Shown here: piece after piece, positions 62,931 through 64,000 of the stretch
Layout: each line of letters begins with the position of its first letter
How positions within the stretch are numbered: the first letter of the stretch is position 1
Assembly: GCF_050337045.1 (NCBI RefSeq)
Contig: NZ_JAKJSO010000010.1
Span: 403,325-467,324 of the forward strand
Direction: 5' to 3'
Source: Photobacterium kagoshimensis
Lineage (GTDB): Bacteria > Pseudomonadota > Gammaproteobacteria > Enterobacterales > Vibrionaceae
DNA: 64,000 bases
Notes under the pieces: generated by a model
What the model was told of the DNA's origin: nothing
What the model saw: the letters and a program-made list of their open reading frames with translations, nothing else
Databases searched by the model: none
Translations under genes and position numbers: made by a program

Positions 62931-63791
62931 CTAAAAACCTACTGCTTTACCGATAATGTTGGCATTTTTATCTAATGTTTTGACCACTAAAGTACCATCT
63001 GGTTTATTACGAATAATTAATTTTTCTACTGTATTATTACCTTTCTTTAAACTTCTTAAAATTTTACGTCTATCCCTTTCATTCATCCCTGCTTTTTCAA
63101 GACGTTTCTCAGTCACCCAATCATTACTCATCTGCTTTCCCGTTTTGGTCTTACCTAAGCGAGCGGTATTGTATTTCGCTTCGATGATCACAAAATCTGG
63201 CGGTGGGTTCGGATGGGCGTAAATACCATCGATGCCTGTGGCTCCTGGCTTATATTTCCCATCTGTATTTCCGAGTGGTTTATAGCCTTTTTCTTCCATT
63301 AACGCATGGGCATTATACTCACCTGCTGCGGCTTTTTTATGGGGCATTGATTTAAATTCAGTGAAATCATTTGGTACTTTTCTTCGAGCCGCCTGTTTCA
63401 CTGACTGCGCAGCAATAGTTTTTTTACTGTATGCCGGTGTCACATTCCCTTTAACTAACGACCTCGGATTAACCACCATCCCAATCGCCGCTAAGTTACT
63501 ACCAAGTCCTTCCCAGTTACGGCACTCCCAATTAGCGACTGTGTTTGCCTTCAGCTCTTGCGCTGCATCCAATGCGTCGTTGATTCTTGCATTAGTTCTA
63601 TCTACCGCATGGGTGGTAAAACCAAGTGGGCGAGTCACAATATCAATAGGATAATAGGCCGCATCAACTAGCGTATAAAGTGTATCCCATGCAACGCCAG
63701 TATGATCTTGGTGGATGAAGCGACCAGTGATTGGATCGTAATAACGGAAGCGGTTGTAGTGCAGACCTGACTCGTCATCAAAATACTGCAC
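62931..63791 (-). CDS. Rhs C-terminal tail with PoNe-type nuclease domain
   Basis: A 286-codon frame (from a GTG; the frame is open to 63878 without a good start). It begins in the Rhs core end with QYFDDESGLHYNRFRYYDP and TGRFIHQD, passes a linker (about 50-125) and ends in a toxin domain (about 140-286) with GATGIDGIYAH, DFVIIEAKYN and SNDWVTEKRLEKAG. The Asp and the E-x-K form a PD-(D/E)xK nuclease centre, matching PoNe DNases. It lacks the Rhs shell and secretion domain, so it is an orphan tail that could serve as a donor for tail exchange with a full Rhs gene. Two PoNi-type genes follow. Confidence 0.78.
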   Translation of the reverse strand: MQYFDDESGLHYNRFRYYDPITGRFIHQDHTGVAWDTLYTLVDAAYYPIDIVTRPLGFTTHAVDRTNARINDALDAAQELKANTVANWECRNWEGLGSNLAAIGMVVNPRSLVKGNVTPAYSKKTIAAQSVKQAARRKVPNDFTEFKSMPHKKAAAGEYNAHALMEEKGYKPLGNTDGKYKPGATGIDGIYAHPNPPPDFVIIEAKYNTARLGKTKTGKQMSNDWVTEKRLEKAGMNERDRRKILRSLKKGNNTVEKLIIRNKPDGTLVVKTLDKNANIIGKAVGF

Positions 63792-64000
63792 TTGGTAGCG
63801 AAGGGGATTTTTGATTTTTTCTATCGTGATATCAGCAAAGCCAAAAGTACGGTAATTGGCTTTAAATAAAAGCTTTTCTCATGAGTGCTTTGTGATCAAG
63901 TACCTCTATTTGACCGAACTGCGCTAAAATAGAGAGATGTACAAAAATATTAACTTTGCTAAGGTTTGCTAGCTCACTTTCACCACCAACAATTAAACTG
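63763..64000. repeat. 238-bp direct repeat, copy B
   Basis: Identical to 60457-60694 and still matching at the window end. Confidence 0.92.
63862..64000 (-). CDS. GAD-like/DUF1851 immunity gene, third copy (partial)
   Basis: The last 45 codons and stop of a gene identical in sequence to the end of the immunity gene at 60556. The start lies beyond the window. Its stop is embedded in the beginning of the Rhs tail that follows. Whether the whole gene is intact cannot be seen. Confidence 0.7.
   Translation of the reverse strand, partial: SLIVGGESELANLSKVNIFVHLSILAQFGQIEVLDHKALMRKAFI

Noticed and set aside
57350..64000. Integron cassette array or CRISPR array in the repeat-rich end
   Set aside because: The repeats are Rhs and immunity coding sequence on one strand, without attC-type sites or regular short repeats and spacers.
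1..64000. tRNA, rRNA, riboswitch or insertion sequence genes
   Set aside because: None was recognised on reading both strands; a covariance-model scan would be needed to exclude small RNA elements.

Overview
The window reads as a chromosomal segment of a marine gamma-proteobacterium of the Vibrionaceae, most likely Photobacterium. This is inferred from protein content (Vibrio-type Lap biofilm proteins, PqiABC, a chitobiase lipoprotein, a Vibrio-type 5'-nucleotidase lipoprotein, Fur-type siderophore uptake) and moderate-to-low GC. No rRNA, tRNA, CRISPR array or intact insertion sequence was recognised.

Layout. 1-4.9 kb: lapG-lapD-lapB, a c-di-GMP-controlled adhesin-release and secretion module; the large adhesin is not in view. 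4.9-11.1 kb: a GreA/B-like factor, fetAB, an HD hydrolase, an LD-carboxypeptidase, a HAD phosphatase and a sodium:dicarboxylate-type symporter. 11.9-13.7 kb: a glycosyltransferase fused to a polysaccharide deacetylase. 13.8-17.7 kb: an AraC-type regulator between an amidohydrolase and a PLP decarboxylase; a perfect 16-bp motif lies in front of both enzyme genes. 17.8-18.8 kb: a GNAT acetyltransferase and a lone NifW-like small protein whose start codon directly follows a perfect 15-bp inverted repeat. 18.9-22.7 kb: a WYL regulator divergent from a DUF4145/Sel1-like gene and a PcfJ-like gene, with a palindrome in the divergent promoter; this is the best candidate for an undescribed system. 23.6-27.2 kb: a flippase, a lipoate-ligase-like gene, a methyltransferase and small orphans. 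28.2-33.7 kb: an HPt protein, a LysE exporter, a hybrid histidine kinase and a divergent periplasmic-protein/porin pair. 33.7-36.8 kb: a Fur-box-controlled iron-siderophore ABC transporter. 37.0-42.4 kb: a small membrane peptide, an EamA transporter, an SSF symporter, an AraC regulator and an arginine:glycine-type amidinotransferase, with shared promoter motifs. 42.5-57.3 kb: ROK kinase, pqiABC, a ClpP-like lipoprotein, an alkylsulfatase, a GH20 hexosaminidase and a 5'-nucleotidase.

57.4-64 kb is an accessory region on the minus strand: a tandem graveyard of Rhs C-terminal toxin tails and immunity genes. It holds two YezG-type immunity genes, a third small immunity-like gene, three copies of a GAD-like/DUF1851 immunity gene (one intact, one broken, one running off the window), one apparently intact PoNe-type nuclease tail with two PoNi-type immunity genes, a frameshifted endonuclease tail, and identical 238-bp repeats. 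The parent Rhs gene should lie beyond 64,000.

The genes in the first 57 kb look like ordinary core genome punctuated by small regulator-plus-enzyme islands. The last 6.6 kb shows repeated recombination between Rhs cassettes, with toxins decaying while most immunity genes remain open.
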